64,000 bases of DNA from Lysinibacillus pakistanensis (GTDB lineage Bacteria > Bacillota > Bacilli > Bacillales_A > Planococcaceae): NCBI RefSeq assembly GCF_030123245.1, contig NZ_CP126101.1:618501-682500 (forward strand). Direction: 5' to 3'. Each line of letters begins with the position of its first letter. The first letter of the stretch is position 1. A model generated the notes under the pieces. The model was given only the letters and a program-made list of their open reading frames with translations, ran no database searches and was not told the DNA's origin. The position numbers and the translations under genes were made by a program. Shown here piece by piece: positions 38,505 to 46,774 of this stretch.

Positions 38505-39299
38505 ATGGCAGTCCTTGAAATAGAACATGTTGCTATTGGTTATTCTTCTACTTTAATTGTAGATGATTTAAGTGTAGAGATTCCAAAAGGGCAAATTTCA
38601 ACAATTATAGGTCCAAACGGATGTGGGAAATCTACTTTATTAAAGGCTGTGGCACGTATGCTAAGAACGCAAAACGGCGCAGTTTATTTGGATGGGAAGG
38701 CAATTCATCAGTTAAAAACTAAGGAGGTTGCGAAAAGAATGGCGATATTGCCTCAAACAGCAACAGCACCAGGAGGTTTAACTGTTTTTGAATTAATATC
38801 CTATGGCCGTTTCCCACATCAAACAGGTTTTGGCACTCTACGCAAAGAGGATTATGAATATATTCATTGGGCAATAGATGTTACTGGTTTACGTGAATTT
38901 AGTGATCGCCCTATTGAAGCCTTGTCTGGAGGACAGCGTCAGCGTGTCTGGATTGCTATGGCATTGGCACAAGGGACAGATATCCTAGTATTGGATGAGC
39001 CTACTACTTATTTAGATTTAGCCCATCAACTTGATATTCTGCTGTTATTACAAAAGCTGAATAAAGAAGAGGGACGTACAATTGTGATGGTATTACACGA
39101 TTTAAACCATGCTTCCCGTTTTTCTCATTTTATGATTGCGATGAGAAATGGACAATTAATTGTAAATGGAAGCCCTGACGAGGTTATGACTAAAGAAAAT
39201 CTACAAAAAGTATTTAGTATCGATGCAGAAATGGCTACTTGTCCTTTTAGCGAGAATCCGATTTGTTTATCTTACCAATTATATGGAAGAGAAGTGTAG
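38505..39299 (+). CDS. Iron-siderophore ABC transporter ATPase (FecE/FhuC type)
   Basis: A 264-residue importer ATPase. Walker A GPNGCGKST at 36-44, the Q-loop in MAILPQTA, signature LSGGQRQRVW near 139, and Walker B ILVLDEPTTYLD are intact, and the H-loop is VLHDLNHASR. Close to the siderophore transporter ATPases, with the typical short helical tail. It should energise the two FecCD permeases encoded next, from which it is separated by a 191-bp dispersed repeat. AAAGGAGAG precedes the ATG. Confidence 0.92.
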   Translation: MAVLEIEHVAIGYSSTLIVDDLSVEIPKGQISTIIGPNGCGKSTLLKAVARMLRTQNGAVYLDGKAIHQLKTKEVAKRMAILPQTATAPGGLTVFELISYGRFPHQTGFGTLRKEDYEYIHWAIDVTGLREFSDRPIEALSGGQRQRVWIAMALAQGTDILVLDEPTTYLDLAHQLDILLLLQKLNKEEGRTIVMVLHDLNHASRFSHFMIAMRNGQLIVNGSPDEVMTKENLQKVFSIDAEMATCPFSENPICLSYQLYGREV

Positions 39300-39333
39300 T
39301 GGTCAATAATTCCAGTAGGAAGAAATAGTAGGA

Positions 39334-39524
39334 TTTATCTTGATTCAGCAGAATACTCCCACCTTTATAGGTGGCGAGATAAATGCATTTTTTCTATTTA
39401 GCGGGCGTACAAACATCCGCTGAATCAAGATAAAGCCCCCGGCGGATGTCAACGGATTTTGAAGAGGAGCTTTTCAAGCGAGCTCGAAAAAATCCGGACG
39501 CAATTACGCTGGGGCATAATTGAT
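39334..39524 (+). repeat. Dispersed multi-hairpin repeat, copy C, inside the iron-uptake operon
   Basis: Outer stem TTTATCTTGATTCAGC (39334-39349) pairs perfectly with GCTGAATCAAGATAAA (39419-39434). CCACCT/AGGTGG is at 39359-39374. CGGATTTT/AAAATCCG is at 39453-39460 and 39489-39496. CAATTACGCT/GGCATAATTG (with mismatches) ends at 39522. Its 3' end abuts the AAGGAGG of the downstream permease. Compared with copy B, the outer stem carries a compensated C-G to G-C swap. Confidence 0.85.
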
Positions 39525-39537
39525 AAGGAGGAAACAC

Positions 39538-40593
39538 ATGGCTACGTCAGCAGAAGGACTAGAAGGACTTGAAAAATTAGAGGAGCTACAAAAACGTTCT
39601 CATCCAATACGTGCTGTAGTGGCACTTGTTTTAGGGCTTGTTGGACTAGTATTTGCAATAGCTTTATCAATCTCTTTTGGGGCGGCAGATATTTCGCTAA
39701 GTACTGTATGGAAGGCAGTCTTTAATTTTTCATCTGATTTAACTGAACATCAGATTATTCATGAGATACGTTTACCGCGAGTATTAGGTGCTGCATTAGT
39801 AGGTTCGTGCTTTGCAGTATCTGGTGCTATTATGCAAGGAATGACTCGCAACCCATTAGCGGATTCAGGTTTGTTAGGGTTAAACGCTGGTGCAGCATTT
39901 ATGCTTGCAGTCTGCTTTGCATTTTTTCCAGGTTTATCATATATGTATATCATTATGTGGTCATTTTTAGGTGCAGGATTAGGGGTAGCTATTGTTTATG
40001 GAGTTGGCTCCATTGCTAAAGGTGGCTTAACACCGATGAGATTAGTACTTGCAGGGGCTGCAGTAAGTGCACTTTTAGGTGCATTGGGTGAAGGGATTGC
40101 TCTTTATTTTCGTATTGGACAAGATTTGGCCTTTTGGTATGCAGGTGGGGTTTCAGGGACTAAGTGGAGTCATCTACAAATCATGGGGCCTTGGATACTT
40201 GTAGCTATGATTGGGGCACTTATTCTGTCACGTTCAATTACGTTATTAAGTTTAGGAGAGGAAATTGCAATCGGCTTGGGACAGCGAACAGGTATCATTA
40301 AGGTATGGGGTATGCTTATCGTGCTTGTTTTAGCGGGTGCGGCTGTTTCTGTTGTCGGTGCAGTTGGCTTTGTAGGACTAATTGTTCCGCATTTAACAAG
40401 ATACATAGTAGGACATGATTATCGTTGGATTATTTCCTGTTCAGTAGTGTATGGTGCACTACTTGTTGTACTGGCTGATTTTATTGCCCGTATCATCAAT
40501 CCTCCATATGAGTCACCGATTGGAGCATTAATTGCCTTTATTGGCGTACCATTCTTCCTATACTTAGCACGTAAAGGAGGAAAAGAGCTATGA
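39538..40593 (+). CDS. Iron-siderophore ABC transporter permease 1 (FecCD family)
   Basis: A 351-residue membrane protein with about nine to ten helices. It has IRLPRVLGAALVGSCFAVSG, NPLADSGLLGLNAGAAF and the coupling loop GAVGFVGLIVPHLTRYI. A 25-residue Glu/Leu-rich cytoplasmic leader precedes the first helix. The ATG at 39538 has AAGGAGG upstream; a start at 39520 would read out of the repeat element. It overlaps the second permease by 4 bases, and the pair should form a heterodimeric channel. Confidence 0.92.
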   Translation: MATSAEGLEGLEKLEELQKRSHPIRAVVALVLGLVGLVFAIALSISFGAADISLSTVWKAVFNFSSDLTEHQIIHEIRLPRVLGAALVGSCFAVSGAIMQGMTRNPLADSGLLGLNAGAAFMLAVCFAFFPGLSYMYIIMWSFLGAGLGVAIVYGVGSIAKGGLTPMRLVLAGAAVSALLGALGEGIALYFRIGQDLAFWYAGGVSGTKWSHLQIMGPWILVAMIGALILSRSITLLSLGEEIAIGLGQRTGIIKVWGMLIVLVLAGAAVSVVGAVGFVGLIVPHLTRYIVGHDYRWIISCSVVYGALLVVLADFIARIINPPYESPIGALIAFIGVPFFLYLARKGGKEL

Positions 40594-41627
40594 GTCATAA
40601 TAGTTATTTAACAACTAGTCAGCAAAAGACGAGGAAAAAGAATCTTTTTATTTTAAGCATCTTAACGATATTAATTATTGTTACTTTTATCATTAGTATG
40701 AATACAGGGGTTATTAAATTAACACCTATGGAGGTTCTAAGTACTTTATTTGGTCAGGGCGACGCACAACAGCAGCTTATTTTATTTGAATTTAGGCTTC
40801 CACGTATCATAGTTGCTGTGTTAGTAGGGATGGGATTAGCAATCTCTGGTGCTATTTTACAAGGGATTTCAAGGAATGCCTTGGCGGATCCTGGTATTCT
40901 TGGTATCAATGCCGGTGCTGGTCTTATGGTAATGTTATTTATTTCCTTCTTTCCAGCTACAGCAGCAGCTCCTGTTTTCCTGCTCCCAGTATTAGCCTTT
41001 ATTGGATCAGGTATGACTGCAATTCTTATTTATGCACTTTCCTATAAACGTCATGAGGGAATCACACCGATGCGCTTGCTTCTTACCGGGATAGCTGTAG
41101 CAGCGGGGATTAGTTCAGCAATGATTGTGCTAACGCTCCGCCTTTCACCTGAAAATTATCAATTTGTGGCAACTTGGCTTGCAGGTAGTATTTGGGGCTC
41201 GAATTGGAAATTTGTTTTAGCATTATTGCCATGGCTTGTAGTACTGCTTCCTTTTGTTTATTCAAAATCACGTGTATTAAATGTCTTAAATTTAGGTGAA
41301 TTAACGGCAGTTGGTTTAGGTGCTTCGATTGAAAAGGAACGTCGCTGGCTATTAGCAGCATCTGTCGGTTTAGCAGGAGCAAGTGTTTCAGTCAGCGGAG
41401 GAATTGGCTTTGTTGGATTGATTGCTCCACATTTAGCACGGCAACTAGTAGGAGCAAAACATCAAATTTTACTTCCTGCTTCAGCATTAGTTGGTGGTTT
41501 ACTTGTACTAATGGCAGATACCATTGGTCGTTCCTTGCTAGAGCCTTCTGAAATACCTGCAGGGATAGTTGTTGCTGTTTTAGGAGCCCCATACTTCTTA
41601 TACTTATTAGCTCGATTAAAACAATAA
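40590..41627 (+). CDS. Iron-siderophore ABC transporter permease 2 (FecCD family)
   Basis: A 345-residue permease partner of the preceding gene. Landmarks are FRLPRIIVAVLVGMGLAISG, RNALADPGILGINAGAGL and GGIGFVGLIAPHLARQL. AAAGGAGG lies within the end of the first permease gene, and the ATG overlaps its stop. No separate siderophore-binding lipoprotein gene lies in the cluster; the only binding domain is fused to the AraC regulator at 34607. Confidence 0.92.
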   Translation: MSHNSYLTTSQQKTRKKNLFILSILTILIIVTFIISMNTGVIKLTPMEVLSTLFGQGDAQQQLILFEFRLPRIIVAVLVGMGLAISGAILQGISRNALADPGILGINAGAGLMVMLFISFFPATAAAPVFLLPVLAFIGSGMTAILIYALSYKRHEGITPMRLLLTGIAVAAGISSAMIVLTLRLSPENYQFVATWLAGSIWGSNWKFVLALLPWLVVLLPFVYSKSRVLNVLNLGELTAVGLGASIEKERRWLLAASVGLAGASVSVSGGIGFVGLIAPHLARQLVGAKHQILLPASALVGGLLVLMADTIGRSLLEPSEIPAGIVVAVLGAPYFLYLLARLKQ

Positions 41628-41675
41628 ATAATAGAAAAAAACATAAGAGTAGATTGGAATGGAGGAATATATAAA

Positions 41676-42725
41676 ATGAAGGAAGAACTGTATGATGTGA
41701 CGATTGTTGGTGGTGGTCCAGCGGGGCTCTATACGGCTTTTTATAGTGGAATGCGGGATTTAAAGACGAAAATTATTGAATATAGCTCTCAGCTTGGGGG
41801 TCGTATGTTAATCTATCCTGAGAAAATGATATGGGACGTCGGTGGCGTACCACCAATTTTAGGTGGTCAGCTAATTGAGCATTTAATAGAGCAGGCGAAA
41901 ACGTTTGATCCAACAATTGTGTTCAATCAGAAAGTCGAGCATGTAGAAAAACAAAGTGATGGTACATTTATTTTGACGTCATCCACAGGTGAAAAACATT
42001 ATTCGAAAACAGTTATTTTGGCTGTTGGATATGGTGTCCTTTCCATGCAAAAGCTTGAAATAGAGGGTGCTGATAAATATGAAGTAACGAACTTGCATTA
42101 TACTGTGCAGGATTTAGAGATATTCCGTGATAAGCATGTTTTAATTTCTGGCGGTGGTAATTCTGCCGTGGATTGGGCAAATGAATTAGAGCCAATTGCT
42201 GCTAGTGTAACAGTTGTTCATCGACGAGATGAATTTGGCGGACATGAAAAAAGTGTCTTAAAAATGCGGGAATCCTCAGTATATTTAAAAACACCCTATG
42301 AAATAGTTCAGCTACATGGGGATGGTGAATTAATACAATCTGTTTCAATAGAAAACAAGGAAACTGGCGTAATTGAACGTATTGAATTAGATGCGATCAT
42401 TGTGAATCATGGCTTAAAATGTGATTATGGTGCACTTGAAAAATGGGGATTAAACATTGAGGATGGCGTTGCAATTGTCAATGAAAAACGTGAAACGAAC
42501 ATTGAAGGGATTTATGGAGCAGGCGATTTTGTAGATCATCCTAGTAAGGTTCGATATATAGCAGGTGCATTTACGGATGGTATATTAGCGTTAAATAGTG
42601 CAAAATTGTATTTAGAACCTGATGCACCAAAAGTCGCGTATGTTTCATCTCACAATATTCGTTTTAAAGAACGTAATAAAAAAATAGGTTTAGTAGATAA
42701 TGATTATCGGGAAGTACAAGGATAA
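41676..42725 (+). CDS. Ferredoxin/flavodoxin-NADP reductase, thioredoxin-reductase-like
   Basis: A 349-residue FAD/NADPH flavoprotein. The FAD motif [18 protein letters not shown] is at the N-terminus and the NADPH motif [16 protein letters not shown] near 155. The CxxC redox pair of true thioredoxin reductase is absent, which defines the YumC/YcgT type ferredoxin-NADP reductase. [15 protein letters not shown] is the C-terminal FAD-binding stretch. Placed at the end of the iron block, it could reduce ferric-siderophores to release iron; that role is inferred. GGAGG precedes the ATG. Confidence 0.88.
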   Translation: MKEELYDVTIVGGGPAGLYTAFYSGMRDLKTKIIEYSSQLGGRMLIYPEKMIWDVGGVPPILGGQLIEHLIEQAKTFDPTIVFNQKVEHVEKQSDGTFILTSSTGEKHYSKTVILAVGYGVLSMQKLEIEGADKYEVTNLHYTVQDLEIFRDKHVLISGGGNSAVDWANELEPIAASVTVVHRRDEFGGHEKSVLKMRESSVYLKTPYEIVQLHGDGELIQSVSIENKETGVIERIELDAIIVNHGLKCDYGALEKWGLNIEDGVAIVNEKRETNIEGIYGAGDFVDHPSKVRYIAGAFTDGILALNSAKLYLEPDAPKVAYVSSHNIRFKERNKKIGLVDNDYREVQG

Positions 42726-42748
42726 TTAGAATAAGATAAATTTTTTAC

Positions 42749-42896
42749 TTGAAAGAATTTTAAAGAATATGCTATACTTCAAAAGTATGCAACGTGTACA
42801 TATATAGCTGATGGTTTCACTCATATTCGGGCTATGTAAGGTACAGTTCGATAATACTCTGTTCCAGATGGTTCAGGGCGAGAGGAGAAAACGAAT
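42749..42896 (+). promoter_or_regulatory. rpmE promoter and leader
   Basis: TTGAAA (42749-42754) and TATACT (42773-42778) are 18 bp apart. The remaining leader of about 110 bases is long for such a small gene and could be an L31 autoregulatory leader, a motif class known from Firmicutes. I could not confirm a fold by eye. Confidence 0.6.
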
Positions 42897-43100
42897 ATGA
42901 AACAAGGAATTCATCCAGACTACAAAGAAGCAACAGTAACTTGCTCTTGTGGGAACACTTTCAAAACTGGTTCAGTAAAAGAAAACATCGTTGTCGAGTT
43001 CTGCAACGAATGTCACCCATTCTATACTGGCCGTCAAAAATTCGCGTCTGCTGATGGTCGCGTGGATCGTTTCAACAAAAAATACGGTCTTAAAAACTAA
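42897..43100 (+). CDS. rpmE: Ribosomal protein L31, zinc-binding type
   Basis: A 67-residue 50S subunit protein. The four zinc-ligand cysteines are present (Cys16, Cys18, Cys36, Cys39 in CSCG and CNECHPF), marking the zinc-containing paralogue. The C-terminal [21 protein letters not shown] is highly typical. AGAGGAG lies upstream. A zinc-free L31 paralogue is expected elsewhere in such genomes. Confidence 0.97.
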   Translation: MKQGIHPDYKEATVTCSCGNTFKTGSVKENIVVEFCNECHPFYTGRQKFASADGRVDRFNKKYGLKN

Positions 43101-43110
43101 TGTTAGTTTA

Positions 43111-43147
43111 ATACCTGCCAAGCATGTGCTTGGCAGGTATTTTTTTC
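43111..43147 (+). terminator. rpmE terminator
   Basis: ATACCTGCCAAGCA pairs perfectly with TGCTTGGCAGGTAT, followed by seven T residues. Confidence 0.92.
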
Positions 43148-43220
43148 AGTATATGAATGAACACGTTGATGCAAGTCTTTTCAACAATCCAGATCGACTA
43201 GTAGAAAGGGAGAAGACAAC

Positions 43221-43793
43221 ATGGCACAGCTATATTTTAAGCATGGCGCAATGAATAGTGGAAAATCCATTGAAATTTTGAAAGTTGCGCATAACTATGA
43301 AGAACAACAAAAACCTGTCATGATATTTACATCAGGCTTAGATACACGAGATGAAGTAGGCTTTGTTTCAAGTAGAGTAGGCTTACGTCAAGAAGCTATA
43401 CCAGTTTATGATGATACAAATATATTTGATCTCGTGGAAAAAAATGCAGTTAAACCATACTGTGTTCTTGTTGATGAAGTACAATTTTTAAAAAAGGCAC
43501 ATGTTTTACAGCTAGCAAACATTGTGGATGAATTGGATATTCCTGTTATGGGCTTTGGTTTGAAAAATGATTTTCAAAATGAGTTATTTGAAGGCAGTCA
43601 GTATATGCTTACATATGCAGATAAAATTGAAGAAATGAAGACTATTTGCTGGTTCTGCCATAAAAAGGCGACGATGAATTTACGTGTTGATGAAAGTGGA
43701 AAGCCTGTGTATACAGGTGATCAAATTCAAATTGGTGGAAATGATTCCTACTATCCCGTTTGCAGAAAGTGTCACGCCCACCCACCGCTATAA
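43221..43793 (+). CDS. tdk: Thymidine kinase
   Basis: A 190-residue type II thymidine kinase phosphorylating deoxythymidine for salvage. The P-loop GAMNSGKS is at 9-16, the Walker B-like VLVDEVQFL near 83, and the lasso with two zinc-binding cysteine pairs (CWFCHKK and CRKCH) in the C-terminal third. AAAGGGAG precedes the ATG. It sits between rpmE and prfA as in B. subtilis. Confidence 0.96.
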   Translation: MAQLYFKHGAMNSGKSIEILKVAHNYEEQQKPVMIFTSGLDTRDEVGFVSSRVGLRQEAIPVYDDTNIFDLVEKNAVKPYCVLVDEVQFLKKAHVLQLANIVDELDIPVMGFGLKNDFQNELFEGSQYMLTYADKIEEMKTICWFCHKKATMNLRVDESGKPVYTGDQIQIGGNDSYYPVCRKCHAHPPL

Positions 43794-43860
43794 CACAATC
43801 AAGCTTAGAGCTAAGAAAAAGTAGCATACATGTGAAAATTTCCTTATACTAAGTAGTGGA

Positions 43861-43905
43861 AATCAATTACGTTCCAGCATAATTGTGCCCGGATTTTTTC
43901 GAGCT
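43861..43905 (-). repeat. Dispersed repeat, copy D, inverted 3' fragment
   Basis: Read on the minus strand, AGCTCGAAAAAATCCGG is followed by a CAATTATGCTGG... hairpin and GTAATTGATT, matching the last 45 bases of copy C. The sequence between it and prfA holds a weak hairpin (AAGTTTCTT at 44022 with AAGAAACTT near 44047) and no gene. Confidence 0.7.
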
Positions 43906-44083
43906 GACAATCGCTGAATAGGGAAATCGCATTCAGCTCACAACATACAGATGTGTAAGTATTCTGAACCTGACGCTTTGCTATCGGGGGACAAAACAAG
44001 ATAAAGAATGTTAATTACGCTAAGTTTCTTTTTGACTTGAGAAAAGAAGAAACTTCTTAAAAAACTAAATAGAGGTGAAATCC

Positions 44084-45160
44084 ATGTTTGATCGATTGCA
44101 GGCAGTAGAGGATCGTTATGAAAGGCTAACAGAGCTTTTAAGTGATCCTGATATTGTGAATGATAGTAAAAAATTACGAGAATATTCCAAAGAGCAATCA
44201 GATATCCAGGAAACTGTAGATACTTATCGTGAATATAAAAATGTAAAAGAGCAGTTAGCTGATGCACGTGAAATGCTAGACAGCGAAAAAGATCCTGATA
44301 TGCATGAAATGGTGAAAGAGGAATTTAATCTATTAAAAGCACAGCAGGAAGAATTTGAAGAACGTTTACGCATTTTACTAATTCCAAAAGACCCGAACGA
44401 TAATAAAAACGTTATTATGGAAATTCGTGGTGCAGCAGGTGGCGATGAGGCGAATATTTTTGCGGGAGATTTATTCCGTATGTATTCTCGCTATGCGGAG
44501 ACACAGGGCTGGAAAATTGAGATTATGGAGGCTACTCCAAACCCAATGGGCGGTTATAAAGAAGTGATTTTTATGATTAATGGACAAGGTGCCTATTCTA
44601 AATTCAAATTTGAAAATGGCGCGCACCGTGTACAACGTGTTCCTGCTACAGAATCGCAGGGCCGTATCCATACATCAACTGCAACAGTAGCATGTTTACC
44701 TGAGGTAGAAGAAGTAGATGTTGAAATTCATGAAAAAGATATTCGCGTAGATACATTCGCATCTTCTGGTGCGGGTGGTCAATCTGTTAATACAACAATG
44801 TCTGCCGTTCGTATGACCCATTTACCAACAGGTGTTGTAGTATCGATGCAGGATGAGCGTTCCCAAATCAAAAACCGTGAAAAGGCAATGAAAATTCTTC
44901 GTGCTCGTGTTGCTGATATGTATATGCAAGAAGCGCAAAAGGAAATCGATGCCACACGTAAATCAGCTGTAGGTTCAGGAGATCGCTCTGAGCGTATTCG
45001 TACTTACAATTATCCACAAAACCGTGTAACAGACCACCGTATTGGATTAACGATTCAAAAGCTAGATCAAATCGTCGAAGGTAGACTTGACGAAATTATT
45101 GATGCCCTTATTTTAGAGGAGCAAGCATCAAAGTTAGAGCGTTTAAATGATGATTTATAA
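44084..45160 (+). CDS. prfA: Peptide chain release factor 1
   Basis: A 358-residue factor that terminates translation at UAA and UAG. The catalytic GGQ is at residues 231-233 in [15 protein letters not shown], and the anticodon-like PAT tripeptide lies in [10 protein letters not shown]. The N-terminal coiled domain spans about 1-100. The ATG at 44084 has GAGGTGA upstream; an in-frame GTG at 44075 overlaps that site. It overlaps prmC, whose product methylates the GGQ glutamine. Confidence 0.97.
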   Translation: MFDRLQAVEDRYERLTELLSDPDIVNDSKKLREYSKEQSDIQETVDTYREYKNVKEQLADAREMLDSEKDPDMHEMVKEEFNLLKAQQEEFEERLRILLIPKDPNDNKNVIMEIRGAAGGDEANIFAGDLFRMYSRYAETQGWKIEIMEATPNPMGGYKEVIFMINGQGAYSKFKFENGAHRVQRVPATESQGRIHTSTATVACLPEVEEVDVEIHEKDIRVDTFASSGAGGQSVNTTMSAVRMTHLPTGVVVSMQDERSQIKNREKAMKILRARVADMYMQEAQKEIDATRKSAVGSGDRSERIRTYNYPQNRVTDHRIGLTIQKLDQIVEGRLDEIIDALILEEQASKLERLNDDL

Positions 45161-46007
45161 AAATGTGATGGAGGCCCTTGCATGGGCTTCTTCTTTTTTA
45201 GTGGATAATGGTCGGGAGGAAACTGCTGCACGAATTGTTATGCAGCATATATTAGGGACTAGCTACTCAGGAGTAATGCTACATCTTCAGGATGTGCTAA
45301 CGATAGAACAACAAATGAAATTTAAGGAACTTATTATGGAGCATGCAAGTGGTCGCCCTGTACAGTATTGTGTGGGTAGTGAGGAATTTTATGGTCGTTC
45401 ATTTATTGTAGATGAATCAGTGTTAATTCCTAGACCAGAAACAGAGGAGTTAGTACTTGGAACAATTAATCGCTTAGACAAACTGTTTAATAAGCAAACA
45501 TTAAAGCTAGCTGATATTGGAACAGGGAGTGGAGCAATTGCTATATCTATGAAGCTAGAATGTCCAGAGCTTTCAGTTGTTGCTACTGATTTATCCGAGA
45601 AGGCGCTAATGACTGCCCAAAAGAATGCAGAAAAACTAGCAGCTACTATCGATTTCAGACTGGGCGATTTAACGTCACCACTTGTAGGCGAGCGATTTGA
45701 TATCATTTTATCCAATCCTCCTTATATTGCCTTTGATGAAGCAAAGGAGATGTCGAGCATTGTGCTTGAACATGAACCACATAGTGCACTTTTTGCGGAG
45801 GAAGAGGGACTTATTTTATATAGAAAGTTGGCTGAACAGCTGCCAGCCATTGTGAATAAACCCGCACTTATTGGACTAGAGATTGGTTATACACAGGGAG
45901 AGCAGGTTGCAAAGTTCTTTAAAAATAGTTTTCCACAGTCTACAATTTCGATAGAAAAAGATATTAATGGTAGGCCTCGAATGATTTTTTGTGAAATACA
46001 TGTATAA
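45147..46007 (+). CDS. prmC: Release factor glutamine N5-methyltransferase
   Basis: A 286-residue SAM-dependent enzyme that methylates the glutamine of the release-factor GGQ motif. The substrate-recognition loop [13 protein letters not shown] site [14 protein letters not shown] and catalytic LSNPPYI are intact. It overlaps the end of prfA by 14 bases, indicating translational coupling. ATG codons at 45147 and 45150, or one at 45168 just before [11 protein letters not shown], are all possible starts. A hairpin after the stop extends into the spoIIR ribosome-binding site. Confidence 0.95.
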   Translation: MMIYKNVMEALAWASSFLVDNGREETAARIVMQHILGTSYSGVMLHLQDVLTIEQQMKFKELIMEHASGRPVQYCVGSEEFYGRSFIVDESVLIPRPETEELVLGTINRLDKLFNKQTLKLADIGTGSGAIAISMKLECPELSVVATDLSEKALMTAQKNAEKLAATIDFRLGDLTSPLVGERFDIILSNPPYIAFDEAKEMSSIVLEHEPHSALFAEEEGLILYRKLAEQLPAIVNKPALIGLEIGYTQGEQVAKFFKNSFPQSTISIEKDINGRPRMIFCEIHV

Positions 46008-46051
46008 AGTATCTCCTTCTTGCCAACAATGTTGAGCAAGGAGGGATTTTT
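46002..46051 (+). promoter_or_regulatory. Sigma-F-like promoter embedded in a hairpin over the spoIIR ribosome-binding site
   Basis: GTATA (46002-46006), 15 bases, then GCCAACAATG (46022-46031) fits the sigma-F pattern GywTA and GgnrAnAnTw at its key positions. The same DNA forms a stem: TCCTTCTTGC (46014-46023) with GCAAGGAGGG (46036-46045), extended by CAACA/TGTTG, followed by TTTTT. The 3' arm contains AAGGAGG. Transcripts from the predicted start near 46037 would lack the 5' arm. Confidence 0.6.
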
Positions 46052-46633
46052 ATGTTAAATGAATACAAGATTATAAGATTACCAAAACAGAATATCTTAC
46101 TAGCTTTTGCTAGACTAGTATTAATAGCTATTGCTTTACAACTATGTATTTTATATATTCCTACATTAGTAGGATTGGCTAAGGAAAATACGAATCAACA
46201 GCAAGAACAAGATTTTCGTATAAGAGTAATTGCGAATAGTAACACGGCACAGGATCAGCTTGAAAAGGAGCTTCTTGTTAAAGATTTAAAGCCATATTTT
46301 ATGCAAGTATCTGCTGCTACAATTGTGGATAATGAGCAAATACAGTTATTAAAGCGGGAAATTGAAGCACAAATAAATGAAAATTATCCACAGCTTGATA
46401 CACAGGTTCAGCTTGGGGATCATTTATTTCCACCTAAGAGACAGAATGCTGTTCTTTATCCACAAAGCATGTATCATTCAATTGTTGTAAAGATTGGTAA
46501 TGCGCGTGGTGATAACTGGTGGTGTAGCATATTCCCATCAATTTGTGAACCAGACAAAGACGGAGAGCCAGAAGAAGAAAAGGACGAGGTTACATTTTTT
46601 ATTTGGGAATGGATAAAAGGTTTTTTTGAATGA
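46052..46633 (+). CDS. spoIIR: Stage II sporulation protein R
   Basis: A 193-residue secreted signal made in the forespore that triggers processing of pro-sigma-E in the mother cell. An uncleaved-looking or signal-anchor helix spans about 18-42. The family motif FRIRVIANSNTAQDQ follows near 56, and WWCSIFPSICEPD near 160. The acidic tail EPEEEKDE is followed by an amphipathic end. It is a little shorter than the B. subtilis protein. AAGGAGGG precedes the ATG. The position after prmC is the conserved one. Confidence 0.93.
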   Translation: MLNEYKIIRLPKQNILLAFARLVLIAIALQLCILYIPTLVGLAKENTNQQQEQDFRIRVIANSNTAQDQLEKELLVKDLKPYFMQVSAATIVDNEQIQLLKREIEAQINENYPQLDTQVQLGDHLFPPKRQNAVLYPQSMYHSIVVKIGNARGDNWWCSIFPSICEPDKDGEPEEEKDEVTFFIWEWIKGFFE

Positions 46634-46634
46634 A

Positions 46635-46774
46635 TTGTGCACAAATTCAGATAACTTATACACAATTTTTATAAAGTTATTAACAATATGTGGATAATTC
46701 AGTGAAAATGATAATTGAAGGAAGGTTTTAATCATGGAAACCGTTTACAAAGTTGTGGACAGTAATGTGAATAA
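46635..46774. promoter_or_regulatory. DnaA-box cluster upstream of and into tsaC/ywlC
   Basis: Perfect matches to TTATNCACA: TTATACACA (46656-46664, plus), TGTGGATAA (46689-46697, minus) and TGTGAATAA (46766-46774, minus, within the coding start). One-mismatch sites are TTGTGCACA (46635-46643) and TTATTAACA (46677-46685). B. subtilis has a known DnaA-box cluster at ywlC (from recall). Confidence 0.75.

Noticed and set aside
42991..43254. An 87-codon frame overlapping rpmE and tdk
   Set aside because: It overlaps two certain genes, spans the rpmE terminator, and lacks a ribosome-binding site.
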